DNA of 64,000 nt from Paragonimus westermani. Lineage: Eukaryota > Platyhelminthes > Trematoda > Plagiorchiida > Troglotrematidae. Shown here piece after piece: positions 54,301 to 62,900 of the stretch. A program made the position numbers and the translations under genes. The stretch lies in NCBI GenBank assembly GCA_008508345.1, contig QNGE01002683.1, forward strand, positions 20,139 through 84,138, read 5' to 3'. The notes beneath the pieces were generated by a model. It saw only the letters and a list, made by a program, of their open reading frames with translations. It ran no database searches and was not told where the DNA came from. Every line of letters starts with the position of its first letter. Position 1 is the stretch's first letter.

Positions 54301-57300
54301 GACCAGTGAAATCACATGTCACCTTGATGGGTTGCAATACGCCAGATCCGTCCATATCGATTGTAATGTTGATGAAAGGGTTACGTAGCGCATAGAAAAG
54401 CCCAGCTTCAGAACAGGATGTGAAGTATTCGCTCTGATGGCAAACCGCACCAGAGTAGCCAGTATTGGTACAATCACAGAAAAATGTGTCTCCGTTCTGA
54501 TAACACGGAGCTTCGTGTTTACATGGATTCGGACTACATCGATCTTGAATCAGGCAACTCCCGTTGATGATACTGCGGTGACGCGCTGCCGGCTCCAACT
54601 CATTCCAGACAACATCCATTGAGTTGACGCGGATGGTACGCATGCAACCCTGAAATCCATACCGTTGAGGACGCCCACCTCCAATGTAAGAAACGCGGTC
54701 GAAGCTGAGCTGTGGTCAGGAAACCGTTGAGGTAAATAAATCGTGACCAACAGCACTATTTACAATGGGCTATCTGTGAGCGACAAATATTCACATTTTT
54801 TGAACGTTACAAAAGTGGGGATCAGTTGAACATATAAAACAACATCATTGCAACTTGGATGTTACTCCTATCCAATGGTCTTCCAGTAAGGTGCCTTTGA
54901 AGAATAAACACTTCGGTTTAGCGCCTGGAGATTTTTACTAACACACCGCCTCTTGAGAAACCGTGCTTTTAATTCCCAACAGCAGTCGCTTCCAAATTAT
55001 CATTCCATTAGAATGAAACCCGTCTACGGCTGATACACGCAGTAAAAATCGCAGACGTTTCGATGTTGATCATCATTAGCACTGAGTGTAGGATGAGGCA
55101 CATCGTCGATCACACTTAACATGGGAACACGTACGCATACACAACATACAGAACAGTACAATCGTGCTTAGAGGTATATGTTTTCGGAAACCGAACGAAA
55201 TTAGATTACTGTAGTTTGGACGGTATACGACCTTGATAGGGACATTTGTGATATTTGAGTACACTGTTACCTTGGGATGAGGCATCACTCACTTAGCAGA
55301 TTAACCTATTCATCAGATTGTGTTTAAATGTGACAATAGCCAGTTGGAGGGGATGTATTTGTGAGCACATGTTCATCTATAGCTCCAGGTTCTCTACCGA
55401 GCCATCTATTCGATCGACGACTCTTCCATAAGCCTGGGACTCTTAGTCAGCAGGTGATTAGACTGTGGCCGATGAGGGAAACTTTGCAGAAAACCAAAAG
55501 GTGCGTCCGATTAAATGAAACGTAACAGACTTTTTACAGTGGTATACGTTCTTGTTTGAACGAACGGCTACTTCAGTCACGGTGGAAAATCTCCAAGATA
55601 TATTACTCCTCGTCTTCTGGTAGGTAGGATTCATGTCTGAATAACCTAAGGAGGGAGCGGATGGTGACAAATAGTGCGAAAATTCAGCGCAGTGTAACAG
55701 TGAGTTAAATTCCTATTAATTTATTTAGAGGTGTTAGCATAAGCTATGCAAATGGCTTTTGCAAGTATGCTACTTTGTGAAGTTCGCCACTTTTTGAAAC
55801 CAGTTTAAGAGAATTATCAGTAACGTAAATAGTGACTTGGTTCACAAAAGTTCTGAAACAGTGAAGTAAGACGAATCAGATTCACTGTTTCACTTGCCGG
55901 AAAGCCAACTTGCTAAAGACACGTAGACCATGGTGTGACAACCACCGCGCATCACAAAATATATTTCAGAAAAGATGATACGTGACTAGAAAAAATGGTA
56001 ACTAGCCAAGAAAATGACGCGGATAACAGTTATGAAAACTTTGATGCGGAGTTTGTTTCTGGAAGTGAATTTCCCCTAGTGACAAATATGATATCTGCTC
56101 TTGAATAACCAATGCGGGCAACGTCTTACGTCAGCCACGAAATAACATTTTCACTTAGTTGGAAATGTACATTTGTAAAACAAAGGCGGCAAGAATTCGA
56201 GAGAGAAATTACGAAACTGCGAGAAATTACAGACTGGCTGGAAAATGGTTGAGATCAGAATTTTGCAGTATTAAGCGCCTGAGAAACATATGTTGACTTT
56301 GTGCATCAGTGCCACCTCATTTCTGATCTAAACCTTTTGTCGATCCCCAATGAACCAGCTCATAGCAGCTGGGGCATGCTAGAAGTGAGAGAATGCGGAG
56401 TAGTATGCTCACGGAAGCGAAGCACACAAGCCGGCGTCAGCAGCGCAAAGCAGTAGCATGGTGACAAGTGGCAAACAAGAGAAGCCTCGTCAGGCTAAAC
56501 TATCAATGCTAGACTAGCAAAGCTGCTAGTATTTAAGGTAGACTAGGTGTTGTCATTGCGCTTATAACTAACCTGCACGAATACCACTAAACGTGCAACT
56601 GATCACCATGGTTTAACAAAGGTTCTGTGTCAACAGTGAAACGGTACCAATATACAAAACAACGATTTATACCGCTGGATATTGAATAACCGATTATCTG
56701 CCTATCTTACAGGGTTATCAACTGAACATGGACGTTTACGGGCCGCGTATTAGAAAGGTTCCAATTGAACTTCTGGGATGAACCAAATTTGAGGCGTGAT
56801 GGGCGAATGAATGTCTTTAGCTGTCTGATCATTCGGAGTAATGCCAACGTCAAGTATCTGACCATGAAGGTTACAAAAGTTGTTCACTCAGCATCCAAAG
56901 CAAGGCTGAAACAAAGGATTTACTTGCCTATAGGTGTTCAATTATCACACGAACAAAAAATCAATCAAACAGTTAACTTGCCGGTAACGTTGTCTTCTGT
57001 ATCGTTGTATGCACAATGTTATCTATGATTAGTGTAACCTCATCTTTTCTCATTGTGAACTGAACGTCATGCCACAGGCCATCTGCAAACGTTCCATCAA
57101 GAGCGGCTGGGTCCCGATTCTGTATTTTGTACTTGATGACATTAACTCCAGGCAAGACAATTTCCAGCTCAAGATGACCCTTATTCTCTTCCATACCAAA
57201 CTATGAAAATTGAAATAAAAAGCAAATCAGATATCCATAAGAAGTACAGTTTTGTACATAACTAGTTAATGTGGTAGATTATTGATCCCAATTCAGATAG

Positions 57301-59919
57301 TTGAGGAAGGCTGCCGAACCACTGTGCAAAATTAGGTGTATGTGACAACATTTTGCTAACGTCCCTGCATAAACAAATGTATTTGACGGATGAAATCCTT
57401 TATAGGACTAAGGAACTACAAAATTGCGAGATACTGTTTATTGTGTACGATTTCATTGTAAACTAGTGGATAGACTGCGAGGTTCAAAAATATCACCTGT
57501 CTAAACATGCTGATGTCCCGTCATTTCTCGTAACAAGGTTGTGGATCGAGCAAACTGATCATTGCTCACAAGCGAGAGTGGCTGAGCGTTCAGGGAGTGA
57601 AAAACGTGTCACAATATGAGAGGTAAGGAGTAATGTGTAAGACAAGGAGGAGAAGAATGTGGGGGAGATAAGAAAAGAACAAGAAGCTGCGATGATGTAC
57701 ACATCGACTCTTGACAAGAGGGCCATTGACTTCAGTTCTTCGCCATATCAGACAGTGTCCTCAACAGAAGGTGTTCACTATCCCTTTAGAGTTAGGCCAG
57801 AAAACAAGGAGCGCCCGACTAAACCAAGCTACAGATTGTCTTCATACTCGAACCGGCATCATGTGCTAGTCACCGAGTTGCAGCTTCCAACTCAGCCCCC
57901 CACTCGGAAGCAAGACACCGTGTAGCAGGCACTGAACTGGCATTCGTAAAATCTGGCTAAGTCAACGAAGCCTGTAAGCCCGCCAGTATGTTTGAGGGGC
58001 GACAGGGTCTATTTGTTCCGAAGACACGTGGGCGAACTTCGTCAATACCGACACGGTTTTTCCATCACATGCCGCTGATGCTCTGGGAACCCCAACGGTC
58101 AAAAACGAATACACTGCGAACAACCTACGCCCAGATGAACTAGGTTCCAGTGCCGTACAGTAGGATAGTCCTACCGATTTCGTTGTATATTCGGAGTTCC
58201 ACAGAAAGACCGAGGTCATGAGAACTTCACAGACGGCCTAAGTTGACAAACGTCATCCGTGCTCTTACTGTGTGATTTGTGAGCTGATTAAACATTCAGA
58301 CAGGGTCGATGCCACCCCCAAGATACAGGAACTCGACCATTTCTAACTGTCCGCCATCAATAGTGAGGGCAACCCCCCAATCATTACAACCTCGCAACAG
58401 CACCTTGTGCTCAGTAAGTACAAGGGCTATATCAATCTGACGAACTGAAGCCCTAAATCTGTCTAAGCTATTTCGGGCTCCTTATGAGTCTCTCAAGATG
58501 GCGATGTTATCTACATACTTTGTGTCGCGGAGGTGAGTGTATGAGAGGAGCTACATACTATCATAATCGTAGTCTATCAGGGCAATCAAGAATCTCGTTT
58601 GCTGAAGAATTAAATAGAAAAGGGGAGACTGGACAATTCTGTCACACCTCAACAGAGATGCCAAACGTCGGCGGTACGTTGCCACAAACCATTACTTTGT
58701 CCGAAGAGTGACAGTAAATTGCTTTCAGGATGTTCACATGCTCCTCGGACAAACTTTTCTTCCACAGAGGGTCCTAGAGTTCAGCCCCGTCAACCGGATC
58801 GAAGGCTCCTTTGCTATCCCAGGAAACAACTGCTGGACTTCTATATAAATGGAGTTCAAGTATACGGCAGAATATGAAGATATGACCAGTACGGCCGAGG
58901 CCTGGACGAAACGCAGCCCGCTCTTCACGGACATGTTCTTCGCGCGTTCCACTTGGTCTGACTGACCGGCGAACCATTGTAGATAGATATGAACAAATAT
59001 TATCTGTGAACAACCCATATTTGAAGGTAGTTCAAGTTAGAGAAACAGCAAACATCAAGCAGTATCATAAGCCAACAACATGGAAGACCGGAAGTAGTAC
59101 CCGAGCGTGTACCATAAAGTGGCACTCGGCCAACTATATGGTTCTCAGAGTAGCAAGACACGTCTGAAATGAAAGTCCAGTTTAACTCTACTTGGAAGTT
59201 AAAAGGCTTAGGATGAATAGTTCTGAGGTCCGGAACTAAGACGAGAGAAGATATAAAACAACCACAATAAGGGGAGGTAAAAGAAATCTAATTTGACGCT
59301 ACTTTGATTGTAATACCAAACCCAAAATGTTGTAAAGATCGAAGGTACCACAGAATTTCTCAAATGAGAAACCAAGATCACGAACGATAAAACAACTAGG
59401 ATTCTAAGAGACAACTAATCAGTTGTGGTTACTCACGGAAATATAATTCAAATCCTTGTCCACAGTGTGATAAAACATGATACCACCGCGATTCAGTGTC
59501 CGAAATTGGAAAGAAAATTGCAAAGTGCCAGTACCACTTTCACGTTCAATTTTTAAGAAGACCACATATTGTTTGGTACCGGGGAACATGATAACTGAAT
59601 CGTCCGTGGTAACCGGAGGACAAGTGGTGCTCAGTTTACCAGACCCACCGATTGCAAATCCTGTGATATTAAGCTGATTTTGAGTAAGTGGTGGTCCCCA
59701 CCAAAGAAAAGGATTTCTTTTAGGATAGCCTAAGGCCTCATCCCAACGCATTGTTGCTGCGTCTTGTGCTGGCACAATCTGTGACCCAAGCAAAGAGCGT
59801 TGAGCATCACGTATTAGATGAACTCCGTTGAAAATGAATTCTTCAATGCAGCCTTTGAAATTTTGTGTTACCGTAATTCCACGTCGATTGGAGAAATGTG
59901 GCAATCCTCCGGCAGAAAG
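15141..59919 (-). CDS. Caspr/neurexin IV-like adhesion receptor, gene 1 (12 exons, 5' end outside window)
   Basis: Overall model of a type I membrane adhesion protein of the contactin-associated protein / neurexin IV family. Known members act at septate or paranodal junctions and synapses, bind contactins outside the cell and link to band 4.1 proteins inside. The coding exons are 59437-59919, 56982-57200, 54304-54709, 52058-52270, 47598-47806, 44933-45212, 41149-41381, 34350-34581, 31763-32085, 20012-20237, 17991-18140 and 15141-15331. They sum to 3165 nt, and every junction keeps frame (phases 0,0,1,1,0,1,0,1,0,1,1). Domain order is LamG1(end)-LamG2-EGF-fibrinogen-like-LamG3-EGF-LamG4-stalk-TM-tail, the family order. 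The visible part is close in length to the matching part of vertebrate Caspr2. No internal stop is seen. Signal peptide, discoidin domain and first half of LamG1 must lie above 64000. The gene symbol is left empty because the exact ortholog cannot be decided by eye. Confidence 0.93.
16500..17000 (+). mobile_element. Penelope-like RT fragment inside intron L'-L
   Basis: Plus strand reads LRLCTSAVRILLQTENGKFA, a stop, then GSALADILMGYLDQQIKTS (about 16580-16645), i.e. the palm region R-L-C-T ... G-S-P-L-x-x-L-A-D-I-F-M-G with a few codons deleted. Further on, NWFIKAYISTVSIQ and SFAHRFTEH (16850-16955) fit the region after the palm. Stops and deletions make it inactive. Confidence 0.6.
17991..18140 (-). 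CDS. Gene 1 exon L' : extracellular proline-rich stalk
   Basis: A 150-nt phase 1/1 exon that is too short and fragmented to stand out as an ORF. I located it because exon K and the TM exon lacked the membrane-proximal stalk. Acceptor ttactcag, donor gtgcgt. It reads NSIREDLCGFIEILPEPEP, then LEIRPSPAIPPNITPP and DDKERERRVVAG, ending where the membrane helix starts. The single cysteine shortly after LamG4, the low-complexity Pro/Glu stretch and a potential N-glycosylation site (NIT) fit the stalk of Caspr proteins. It joins both neighbours in frame. Confidence 0.85.
19403..19793 (+). repeat. Hammerhead SINE, near full length
   Basis: From tcttggaagccctgatcgc to gactactcgtcagta. Has A-box-like tggcgcagtgg and B-box-like gttcaaatcc about 45 nt apart, as in a tRNA. 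The ribozyme region has CTGACGA but a broken stem II and CAAA in place of GAAA. Lies in the intron between exons K and L'. Confidence 0.88.
20012..20237 (-). CDS. Gene 1 exon K: end of LamG4
   Basis: Acceptor acaattcag, donor gtacgt, phase 0 in and 1 out, 226 nt. It reads VDDYNEVVEDFSSYL, then DDPWVIFMGRND and GFDGCIYAAQWNNFFPLRMA, i.e. the terminal LamG strands (hydrophobic-G then G-F-x-G-C). It joins exon J as WHLK-VDDYNEV. A second possible donor (gcaagt, four bases upstream) would break the phase with exon L', so gtacgt is preferred. Confidence 0.93.
24170..24540 (+). mobile_element. Non-LTR (LINE) reverse transcriptase fragment
   Basis: Plus strand reads RLPMLFTYDMDDILEIV and, after a gap, GIMLTDMGCADNIVLHDLY. 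These match the RT motifs S-P-x-L-F-N-x-x-[MI]-D-[DE]-I-L-E and L-x-D-x-x-Y-A-D-D-I-V-L of CR1/RTE-like LINEs. The active-site Y-A-D-D is changed to C-A-D-N, so the copy is dead. Weaker similarity continues to about 24540. It lies in the 11.5-kb intron between exons J and K. Confidence 0.6.
24541..24960 (+). repeat. GC-rich segment, possible LTR-type repeat remnant
   Basis: Clearly richer in G, C and CpG than its surroundings. Contains a perfect palindrome with two-base centre (accggaagtccggt, 24811-24824) and an aataaatattgtgcatt stretch like a polyadenylation signal near 24870. An open frame of 134 codons crosses it but matches nothing I recognise. LTR identity is a guess. Confidence 0.35.
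29641..30030 (-). repeat. Hammerhead SINE, near full length, left arm of inverted pair
   Basis: Reverse-strand copy with 3' end at 29641 (actgatgagtagtcgggg on the plus strand) and 5' end near 30030. Its ribozyme starts TTGACGA instead of CTGACGA, so the core is mutated; GAAA and stem II are kept. Pairs head to head with the copy at 30076. Confidence 0.88.
30076..30422 (+). repeat. Hammerhead SINE, near full length, right arm of inverted pair
   Basis: Starts with ccaaatccccgactactcat, i.e. a stretch normally found at the family 3' end, joined directly to cgattggagttaacaggac, the 5' end. That suggests the copy derives from a tandem or circular template. Ribozyme has AAAA in place of GAAA. Confidence 0.88.
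31763..32085 (-). CDS. Gene 1 exon J: start and middle of LamG4
   Basis: Acceptor tgtatttag, donor gtgagt, phase 1 in and 0 out, 323 nt. It reads EVGGTFNNGPMMKILL, then EEYIQVGFKTKSKRGILMEM, NYIIVKVNNNGGITIEFDVG and WRTDMGTKWHLK. The pattern of x-I-x-V-x-F-K-T, G-I-L and G-x-[IL]-x-[FI]-x-[FY]-D-x-G is a laminin G domain. The usual W-H-x-V core has partly changed (HHMVHAWR), a modest divergence from vertebrate members. Its 3' intron is the longest in the gene (about 11.5 kb). Confidence 0.94.
34350..34581 (-). CDS. Gene 1 exon I: end of LamG3 plus EGF2
   Basis: Acceptor ttgtaaag, donor gtgagc, phase 0 in and 1 out, 232 nt. It opens with SFTDGFVGCLSNLLINGVVQ (LamG terminal G-F-x-G-C motif and N-G turn), then GLSAGCVPKCEVNRCLNRGE and YTCECGLTSYRGFICGR. 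That is a second six-cysteine EGF module in the place expected for the Caspr family (after LamG3, before LamG4). Confidence 0.95.
34582..41148. other. Gene 1 intron H-I (about 6.6 kb)
   Basis: No exon or element recognised. A pyrimidine-rich stretch lies at about 35770-35820. Open frames are short and without known motifs. Confidence 0.65.
41149..41381 (-). CDS. Gene 1 exon H: middle of LamG3
   Basis: Acceptor ttgtag, donor gtgagt, phase 1 in and 0 out, 233 nt. It reads NGNSVRVAFNVGNG across the junction with exon G, then WLNDNTWHVVRFERNRKET and LSVGTTQ. The N-D-x-x-W-H-x-V-x-x-E-R-N core is that of Caspr LamG3. A potential calcium-site asparagine is visible in NVGNG. Confidence 0.94.
42690..43490 (+). 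mobile_element. CR1/jockey-like LINE reverse transcriptase, decayed
   Basis: Blocks in correct order but in changing frames: SLGPDGIPPKVMREAVAQLT near 42750-42810, then VVCVEFAKTPDHLNYAVLI near 43095-43150 (usual F-A-K-A-F-D motif A, here F-A-K-T-P-D), then FRGPLLFVIFINHLSF and LLFFADDIEIWRSL near 43290-43395. The F-A-D-D catalytic box is intact but stops lie upstream. It lies in the intron between exons G and H, antisense to the gene. Confidence 0.75.
44431..44598 (-). repeat. Hammerhead SINE lacking the ribozyme, left arm of inverted pair
   Basis: Reverse-strand copy that keeps the tRNA-like core and the 3' part, but the stretch from the ribozyme core to its 3' stem is deleted (cctctttcgaaag runs into gtagtgcatat on the plus strand). 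Head to head with the copy that starts at 44609, with a loop of about ten bases. Confidence 0.87.
44609..44848 (+). repeat. Hammerhead SINE, best preserved copy
   Basis: Carries an A box (tggcgcagtgg, 44622-44632) and B box (gttcaaatcc, 44667-44676) 45 nt apart, the spacing of a tRNA-type RNA polymerase III promoter, then an intact hammerhead motif, then the family 3' end tactcatcagta. 5' truncated relative to copies at 19.4 and 30.1 kb. In the intron between exons G and H. Confidence 0.9.
44695..44739 (+). ncRNA. Hammerhead ribozyme motif with intact catalytic core
   Basis: Stem I is GCACTA (44695-44700) paired with TAGTGC (44734-44739), six perfect pairs. Core CTGACGA is at 44701-44707. 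Stem II is GCTC (44708-44711) with GAGC (44718-44721) closing a six-base loop. GAAA is at 44722-44725. Stem III is the palindrome ACTCGAGT (44725-44732), with predicted cleavage after C at 44733 in the GTC triplet. All of this is read directly. Catalysis is inference from the known hammerhead consensus. Stem III has no room for a loop, so activity may need two molecules. Confidence 0.8.
44933..45212 (-). CDS. Gene 1 exon G: start of LamG3
   Basis: Acceptor ends cacaag, donor gtaagc, phase 0 in and 1 out, 280 nt. The start DDLPVMEVRFGDTGG followed by YNVGPLRCFGDTLF is one of the best conserved stretches of the family (K-D-x-L-P-V ... V-G-P-L-R-C-x-G-D). It then enters the LamG fold with FAFDMSFMFRTTITDAVIMQ and QFFEVRIR. 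The exon lies just downstream in transcription from a 2.4-kb intron with no recognised repeats. Confidence 0.95.
45213..47597. other. Gene 1 intron F-G (about 2.4 kb)
   Basis: No recognisable element or exon-like signal beyond chance ORFs. Confidence 0.65.
47598..47806 (-). CDS. Gene 1 exon F: end of fibrinogen-like region with Cys cluster
   Basis: Acceptor ttcctgcag, donor gtaagc, phase 1 in and 0 out, 209 nt. It reads TTFQNRAWGWWVNRKG, then PQFYWGGGVPGLQMCACG, GTCTGDSLTCNCDSAG and DSGLLQFK. The Y-W-G-G and C-x-C-G...C...C-x-C-D pattern is diagnostic of the Caspr/neurexin IV fibrinogen-like module just before LamG3. A possible exon between D and F (the repeat at 51.1 kb) is not needed: D and F join directly in frame and in register with the family. 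Confidence 0.95.
47995..48011. repeat. TA dinucleotide microsatellite
   Basis: An uninterrupted run of TA repeats of about 17 bases in the intron between exons D and F. Confidence 0.9.
48608..48682 (-). repeat. Possible degenerate hammerhead SINE fragment (tRNA-like part)
   Basis: On the minus strand gacgtcaacggcgcggtagt and gggttcaaat resemble the A- and B-box region of the SINE family in order and spacing. No ribozyme part is seen. Confidence 0.4.
50881..51302. repeat. 422-bp direct repeat, copy 1
   Basis: Matches 53364-53785 at constant offset 2483 without gaps; by eye I see three differences (50886, 50892 and one near 51269). On the minus strand both copies keep an open frame reading IGDIPPDEVKVFRIQVSSLL and then a gtaagt that looks like a splice donor. 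Not needed for the Caspr reading frame: exons D and F join directly. Identity of the segment unknown. Confidence 0.9.
52058..52270 (-). CDS. Gene 1 exon D: fibrinogen-like region, middle
   Basis: Acceptor ttttcag, donor gtaagt, phase 1 at both ends, 213 nt. With the single base from exon C it reads DPSGVITVLPHD, then TVDGYQAPGSYRRKLVYD, ADRETLGELV and RCEQSITYQCWNAQLLRLPP. This matches the Caspr fibrinogen-like region between the DGSG motif and the W-W-V segment. The last codon is completed by exon F. The exon sits between the two copies of a 422-bp direct repeat. Confidence 0.92.
53030..53112 (-). repeat. tRNA-like sequence, probably SINE or tRNA pseudogene
   Basis: Minus strand reads cctcgtggtctagtggataa, an A-box-like start, and a later self-complementary arm gagtcgtcatttcgactc that resembles a T arm with a wrong loop size. 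It differs from the hammerhead SINE. Not a functional tRNA by eye. Confidence 0.4.
53364..53785. repeat. 422-bp direct repeat, copy 2
   Basis: Second copy of the segment at 50881-51302, on the other side of exon D. On the minus strand a good acceptor (atatcacag) lies exactly at the repeat boundary, so a 134-nt exon could be drawn, but its length is not a multiple of three and would break the Caspr frame. Confidence 0.9.
54304..54709 (-). CDS. Gene 1 exon C: end of LamG2, EGF1, start of fibrinogen-like region
   Basis: Starts at acceptor cacag and ends at donor gtcagt in phase 1. It reads FDRVSYIGGGRPQRYGFQGC, the last LamG strand with the characteristic Y-I-G-G and F-x-G-C motifs. It then encodes an EGF module of six cysteines (DRCSPNPCKHEAPCYQ, then FCDCTNTGYSGAVC). 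The fibrinogen-like segment opens with SCSEAGLFYALRNPF and MDGSGVLQPIKVTCDF, which is the Caspr-type S-G-x-[FY]-x-[IL]-D-x-D-G-S-G pattern. Two potential N-glycosylation sites (NGS, NIT) are present. Confidence 0.95.
54710..56981. other. Gene 1 intron B-C (about 2.3 kb)
   Basis: No recognisable element. It would be a GC-AG intron by the preferred model of exon B. Confidence 0.6.
56982..57200 (-). CDS. Gene 1 exon B: middle of LamG2
   Basis: Begins after acceptor ttttcatag with FGMEENKGHLELEIVLPG and continues through DGLWHDVQFTMRKDEVTLII, the conserved LamG core (D-[GN]-x-W-H-x-V, then a basic residue, then a hydrophobic strand with D/N). It joins exon A at phase 0 to give LNYIS-FGMEENKG. 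At the 3' end the best in-frame donor is gcaagt after CCG, a GC-AG type site. A weaker GT alternative (gttacc, five bases upstream, using acceptor ctcag in exon C) would also keep frame and would remove a few residues. Length is 73 codons with the GC donor. Confidence 0.9.
57560..57592 (+). repeat. Short 5' fragment of the hammerhead SINE
   Basis: The stretch tgatcattgctcacaagcga and gagagtggctgagcgttcag matches the SINE block just before its tRNA-like core. Nothing else of the element follows. Confidence 0.6.
57640..59030 (-). mobile_element. CR1/RTE-like LINE, 3' half, decayed
   Basis: Minus-strand blocks in order: ERAAFRPGLGRTGHIF and VVSWDSKGAFDPVDGAEL (58774-59010, the G-F-R-P-G-R and D-x-x-x-A-F-D-S-V-D motifs), KYVDNIAILRDS near 58480-58515 (Y-A-D-D-I-A-x-L with the second D changed to N), then TIDGGQLEMVEFLYLGGGI near 58310-58370 and TSVFLWNSE near 58190-58216. 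Lower-coordinate sequence to about 57640 may be its 3' UTR. Frameshifts and stops throughout. Same strand as gene 1, in the intron between exons A and B. Confidence 0.75.
59437..59919 (-). CDS. Gene 1 exon A: end of LamG1, linker, start of LamG2
   Basis: Starts after a pyrimidine-rich acceptor ending tttcag and ends at a gtgagt donor (phase 0 in, phase 0 out, 161 codons). The first part reads LSAGGLPHFS, then NFKGCIEEFIFNG, the typical C-terminal signature of a laminin G domain (a GC-[IL] cysteine followed by an N-G turn). After a linker of about 50 residues rich in W, P and Q, the second LamG begins near IMFPGTKQYV and SFQFRTLNRGGIMFYH, matching the family pattern of an S-F-x-F-R-T strand followed by a G-[IL]-[LM] strand. 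The linker contains NIT, a potential N-glycosylation site, and looks longer than in vertebrate Caspr proteins. Confidence 0.93.
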
Positions 59920-62900
59920 CTGAAAGTTCAAAATGAGGCGATGCATGTGGTGAGTTCGTCACAGAAGTGAGCAACGAGCATAATTAGAACGTTGCGTTGA
60001 TGTAAATGGCCAACGTGAGAAAATGCTTGTTGTGATAAGACACGATACGAGACGGTCACGTAGGGAGGCATAGAATCATCAAGCCAAGGTTTAAAACTTT
60101 ACTTCAATGCGATTTGAGAAATGACAAGATTGTCATGTAAGATACATGTCTAAATAATCTGCGACCAGTTGAATGCTTGTGCGTGCACAAACAAAGTTTA
60201 GTGTGTACGACCATGGTTCGGTTCAAGAAACTGGTCGATCACGTGACTGGTTGGGTAGAACCGGCAGAGATGGACAGAGAATGCAAAAAACTGAAAGTAA
60301 AAAGTCAAAACGCAAGTAGCCGTGCTAGGTTAAGCTGTCGAACATCGATTACTCGATCAACCATTAGGTAACAACACACAAACAACATATATTAGCCGTT
60401 CCGTAGATAACAAGAAGCCAGTGATATGGATCTTGCGAGAAGACCTATGGTGATAAAGTCATAGATGTCCGGTTTTGAGTACACATAGATGATTGCGTAT
60501 GGTGTTGCAGACAGAGCATAAATTGCAACATCGTGTTTACTAGAAGTCTAACAAATAACACAGGATACTTTTGTAGGGTACCTTCGTTGGTTGAATTCTT
60601 GCACATATTTTAGTGTTAGATGTGTACACGTGGCTTTTAATTGACTGTTAAAACTGAGTAATCCATATATCATTTGTGCACATATTTACAGGCAATAATG
60701 CATTCCGCGTTGTCCCCAAGAGAAGTAATGAGTAACAGCTAGCGCAATTCACACAATCTCTCCAGTGAAACAATTTTCCATAGAATCACGATGTGACGAT
60801 GAGTGATCTACTAGGCCCAACGCTGGGGACTATATTTTGGGCGCGATTGCATCGTACTTTTATGATGCTATTGCTGGTACACGTTGTTACCATTGATTTG
60901 ACCTTGTAACCCCCCCTCCTCATCAGAATCTTTGTTTCTCATAAGAACGATTCAAATGACAGCACATCATTTCTACTCAGTTTACCTCCCAGTTAACAGA
61001 ATGCAGCAGTAATATGCTTAGTTGGAGAAATCAGTACCCTCGAGTTTCGTCATGTTTGCCGACTGCATACAAACAAGGCTTGGTACAAACTTCCCTTCAT
61101 AAAGCCCAGCAACTTTGCATTGACTACTGCTCACGAGAGGAGGAGGAAGTATTAAGGAAATTTTTAGTCACGAACAAATACTTTAGAAATTTATCGGTAT
61201 TTACCATAAGAGAAAGTCAATTTAGTTCTAAGTTGATTACTGGATTGAACCCCATCAAACCACAAGAGAAGGTCAGTCAAAATTTATGAGTAGGATTCGA
61301 AAGATGCAGGAGTTAATTGAACTGCTGTTAAAAGGTGACCACATCCTAACTGAAGTGGGTCGCAAACTGCAGTATGCCTCGGTCCGCTGCTATCCTACGG
61401 CCGGATTGCATCTGCTAATTTCAGCTCGAGATGTTCTTCAGCATACTCGCAATCGTATCTTGCTGAAATGATCATCCATATAATCCACCGATTCACCTGT
61501 AACTGCAGTGAAGTCGGTAGTGGCAAGACAGGATATCAACGAAAATAAATTATATAACACACAACTAGGTGCTCAAGGTGCTTAACGACAAGATTAGTAA
61601 TGACAGCAGAAGGTGAGAACAGAAACCCGACCTCATTCATTGCAAGTCACATCACAAAAAGATCATGTTGTTGACCTGATCAATTCATTCAAAGTCTTGT
61701 TCGACATTCGCTATCCGGTCTTGTGTGTATAGACCATACGCTCAATCAGTTTGTCTAATATGGAACTGATACCGTTCTCTTGCCCTGTGTAACTCCCGGA
61801 AGTTGATCCTTTTTGTTGGCGCTATCTGCATGGTTGATATAATCCAATTTTTGGAGTTTACGACTGAGAAGGCTAAACTCAGCGCCCGGCTTTAGCAATA
61901 TGACTGTTTTTGTTACCGGTCAACACCGGGAAACAGTAGGTAGGTCGCACTTAGTACTAAATACAGATGACAGCAATTAGCCCCTCTAGTTTACGAAGTA
62001 GGAAGATAAGACTGGTTGGAACCACTCTGCATCCTCTTGTCAACGGCAAATGACTTTGCTTCGAATGAAATGGGGTGGGGAAAGCAGTCAATAACCATTG
62101 GGAGTATGGAAAATTAAAATTGTATTAGCCACGTTTCGATAAAAATTACCAGTCGGTTTTTGAACTTGACATCAAAAATCTACCCAAGGCAAGTTGACGT
62201 TCACTTCACATTCATATCACGCGTACGCAACAGTGTCTTTACTATACGAGACGTTCTAACATGTTAATCCATGCGTTTCAGTTCTGCCAGCAAAACGTGG
62301 GATTGTGTACTCACAACCAAATAACTGGCAGATGTATGCTAATCAGTAGCTCTGACCATCCTATTGTCAATTTCCGTCTCACGGTTTACAGAAAGACACA
62401 CCAAACGCTCTTCATTTGCTGCGAAGATCGCACAACTAGACGACGGCCCATTCTTTCCGACAAATACAGAAGGCTCGGAAAAATGATAACGTCATCAGAT
62501 TTAACCTTGCCAACGAGACAACACTTATCAATTGTGGTCGGCTGATTAGCTACCTTCATTTTACCTTCCATGTTTTCTGCCTTTAGAGAACAACCTTTGT
62601 TCGCGCAGACAGATCTTCTTTTCCGTGTCTCGAGGGATTTCACAGGAGGGAAGAAAAGGCACATAAAACATAAGACTATACACCTGCGAAATGTGTTTCC
62701 AAGTCGACTAGACACGAGTACAATCGCTGGAAGTCGGCATACAATGGCAAACTACTAAGTCATTAACGTCGCCGCGAGGTCCGATAAATTGTGAGATGAC
62801 GAGGTGGATTATACTCTTGCCAAAAAATCGCCTACCGACGTCCACCGGCGCAATTAAGATTTCATCATGATAGCGAACAATTCAAAGGATCCCGTCACGA

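Noticed and set aside
62386..62715. Minus-strand ORF of 109 codons with a hydrophobic N-terminal part (CIVLCFMCLFF) and several cysteines, like a small secreted protein
   Set aside because: No known family, no splice or promoter support, and it lies in the repeat-containing upstream intron of gene 1. Chance ORF is more likely.
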